Origin: JAJFKJ01 sp964443025
GTDB lineage: Bacteria; Pseudomonadota; Gammaproteobacteria; JABCZS01
Assembly (NCBI GenBank): GCA_964443025.1
Contig: CAYUEL010000052.1
Span: forward strand, 1 to 13,957
Direction: 5' to 3'
Length of the DNA stretch: 13,957 bases
Shown: one piece after another, positions 13,702 through 13,957 of the stretch
Layout of the letters: every line of letters begins with the position of its first letter
Numbering within the stretch: position 1 is the stretch's first letter
Translations under genes and position numbers: made by a program
Notes under the pieces: generated by a model
Seen by the model: only the letters and a program-made list of their open reading frames with translations
Database searches by the model: none
What the model was told of the DNA's origin: nothing

Positions 13702-13711
13702 ACTCATCACG

Positions 13712-13957
13712 CTATTTCTTCGGCATATATAAATCTGTAATGGTCCCTTCAAATGCTTCCGTTGCCATTGCAATCGTTTCCGAGAACGTCGGATGGGGAT
13801 GAATGGTCAAGGCGATATCTTCGGCATCGCAACCCATCTCAATCGCCAATGCTGCTTCGGAAATCAAATCGCCCGCATGAACACCGACAATTCCCACACC
13901 CAATAATTGTTCCGTATCTTTATCATAGACGACTTTGGTCAATCCTTCTGAACGATC
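13712..13957 (-). CDS. lpdA: Dihydrolipoyl dehydrogenase (E3), C-terminal part (5' end outside window)
   Basis: The frame is open from the window edge (the first complete codon on the minus strand begins at 13957) and stops at 13712-13714, giving 81 residues. They form the dimerisation domain of E3: LTKVVYDKDTEQLLGVGIVG, HAGDLISEAALAIEMG, then DAEDIALTIHPHPTFSET with the His-x-x-x-x-Glu pair that serves as catalytic base for the partner subunit, and FEGTITDLYMPKK at the end. This closely resembles E. coli Lpd, the shared E3 of pyruvate and 2-oxoglutarate dehydrogenases. The usual neighbours aceE and aceF would lie upstream, beyond the window. The protein has the normal C-terminal length. About five sixths of the gene is not visible. 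A mercuric or glutathione reductase is unlikely given these motifs. Confidence 0.93.
   Translation of the reverse strand, partial: DRSEGLTKVVYDKDTEQLLGVGIVGVHAGDLISEAALAIEMGCDAEDIALTIHPHPTFSETIAMATEAFEGTITDLYMPKK

Noticed and set aside
13537..13773. Minus-strand 78-residue frame
   Set aside because: It reads palindrome copy 2 and overlaps the lpdA 3' end in another frame.

Overview
The window looks like a chromosomal segment of a gammaproteobacterium with moderately low GC. The order rnfE-nth is the one found after rnfABCDGE in Escherichia coli and many relatives, Nth aligns residue for residue with the E. coli enzyme over its length, and the dihydrolipoyl dehydrogenase end resembles the E. 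coli E3. Dispersed GC-rich palindromes, two unrecognised proteins and an Asn-repeat tail fit a host-associated lineage such as the Legionellales (Coxiella/Legionella/Berkiella relatives). That placement is an inference.

Layout. Positions 1-933 (+) hold the 3' end of rnfE and complete nth. Positions 976-2130 (-) hold a glutaryl-CoA dehydrogenase, convergent with nth. Positions 2131-2328 carry a perfect 35-bp-arm palindrome, then fpr-like and pyrC follow as a + strand pair (2329-4118). A strong hairpin (4123-4177) separates pyrC from a convergent minus-strand block: an unknown membrane protein with a poly-Asn tail (4182-5201), an AmpG-family permease (5224-6468), a GC-rich hairpin-rich spacer (about 6497-6635) and a CPA2-type cation/proton antiporter (6656-7825). 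One unknown, mostly helical protein lies on the + strand (7928-8926). It is followed by about 560 bp of two-tier tandem repeat, which ends on the last base of the stop codon of a small minus-strand lipoprotein gene (9510-9857). Upstream of that are a short-form putA (9888-12728) and a lipoprotein alpha-carbonic anhydrase (12738-13508), spaced as an operon. The window closes with a second palindrome copy (13620-13701) and the 3' end of lpdA.

Functions. Most genes are core metabolism: electron transfer (Rnf, ferredoxin/flavodoxin reductase), base-excision repair, pyrimidine synthesis, lysine/tryptophan and proline catabolism, muropeptide recycling, ion/pH homeostasis, CO2 hydration and the E3 of 2-oxoacid dehydrogenases. 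I see no defence system, prophage, transposase, tRNA, rRNA or CRISPR array. The unusual content lies in the noncoding DNA (the nested repeat array, palindromic elements, GC-rich insert and two look-alike promoters that would give leaderless mRNAs), in the two unknown proteins, and in a carbonic anhydrase with several family residues replaced.
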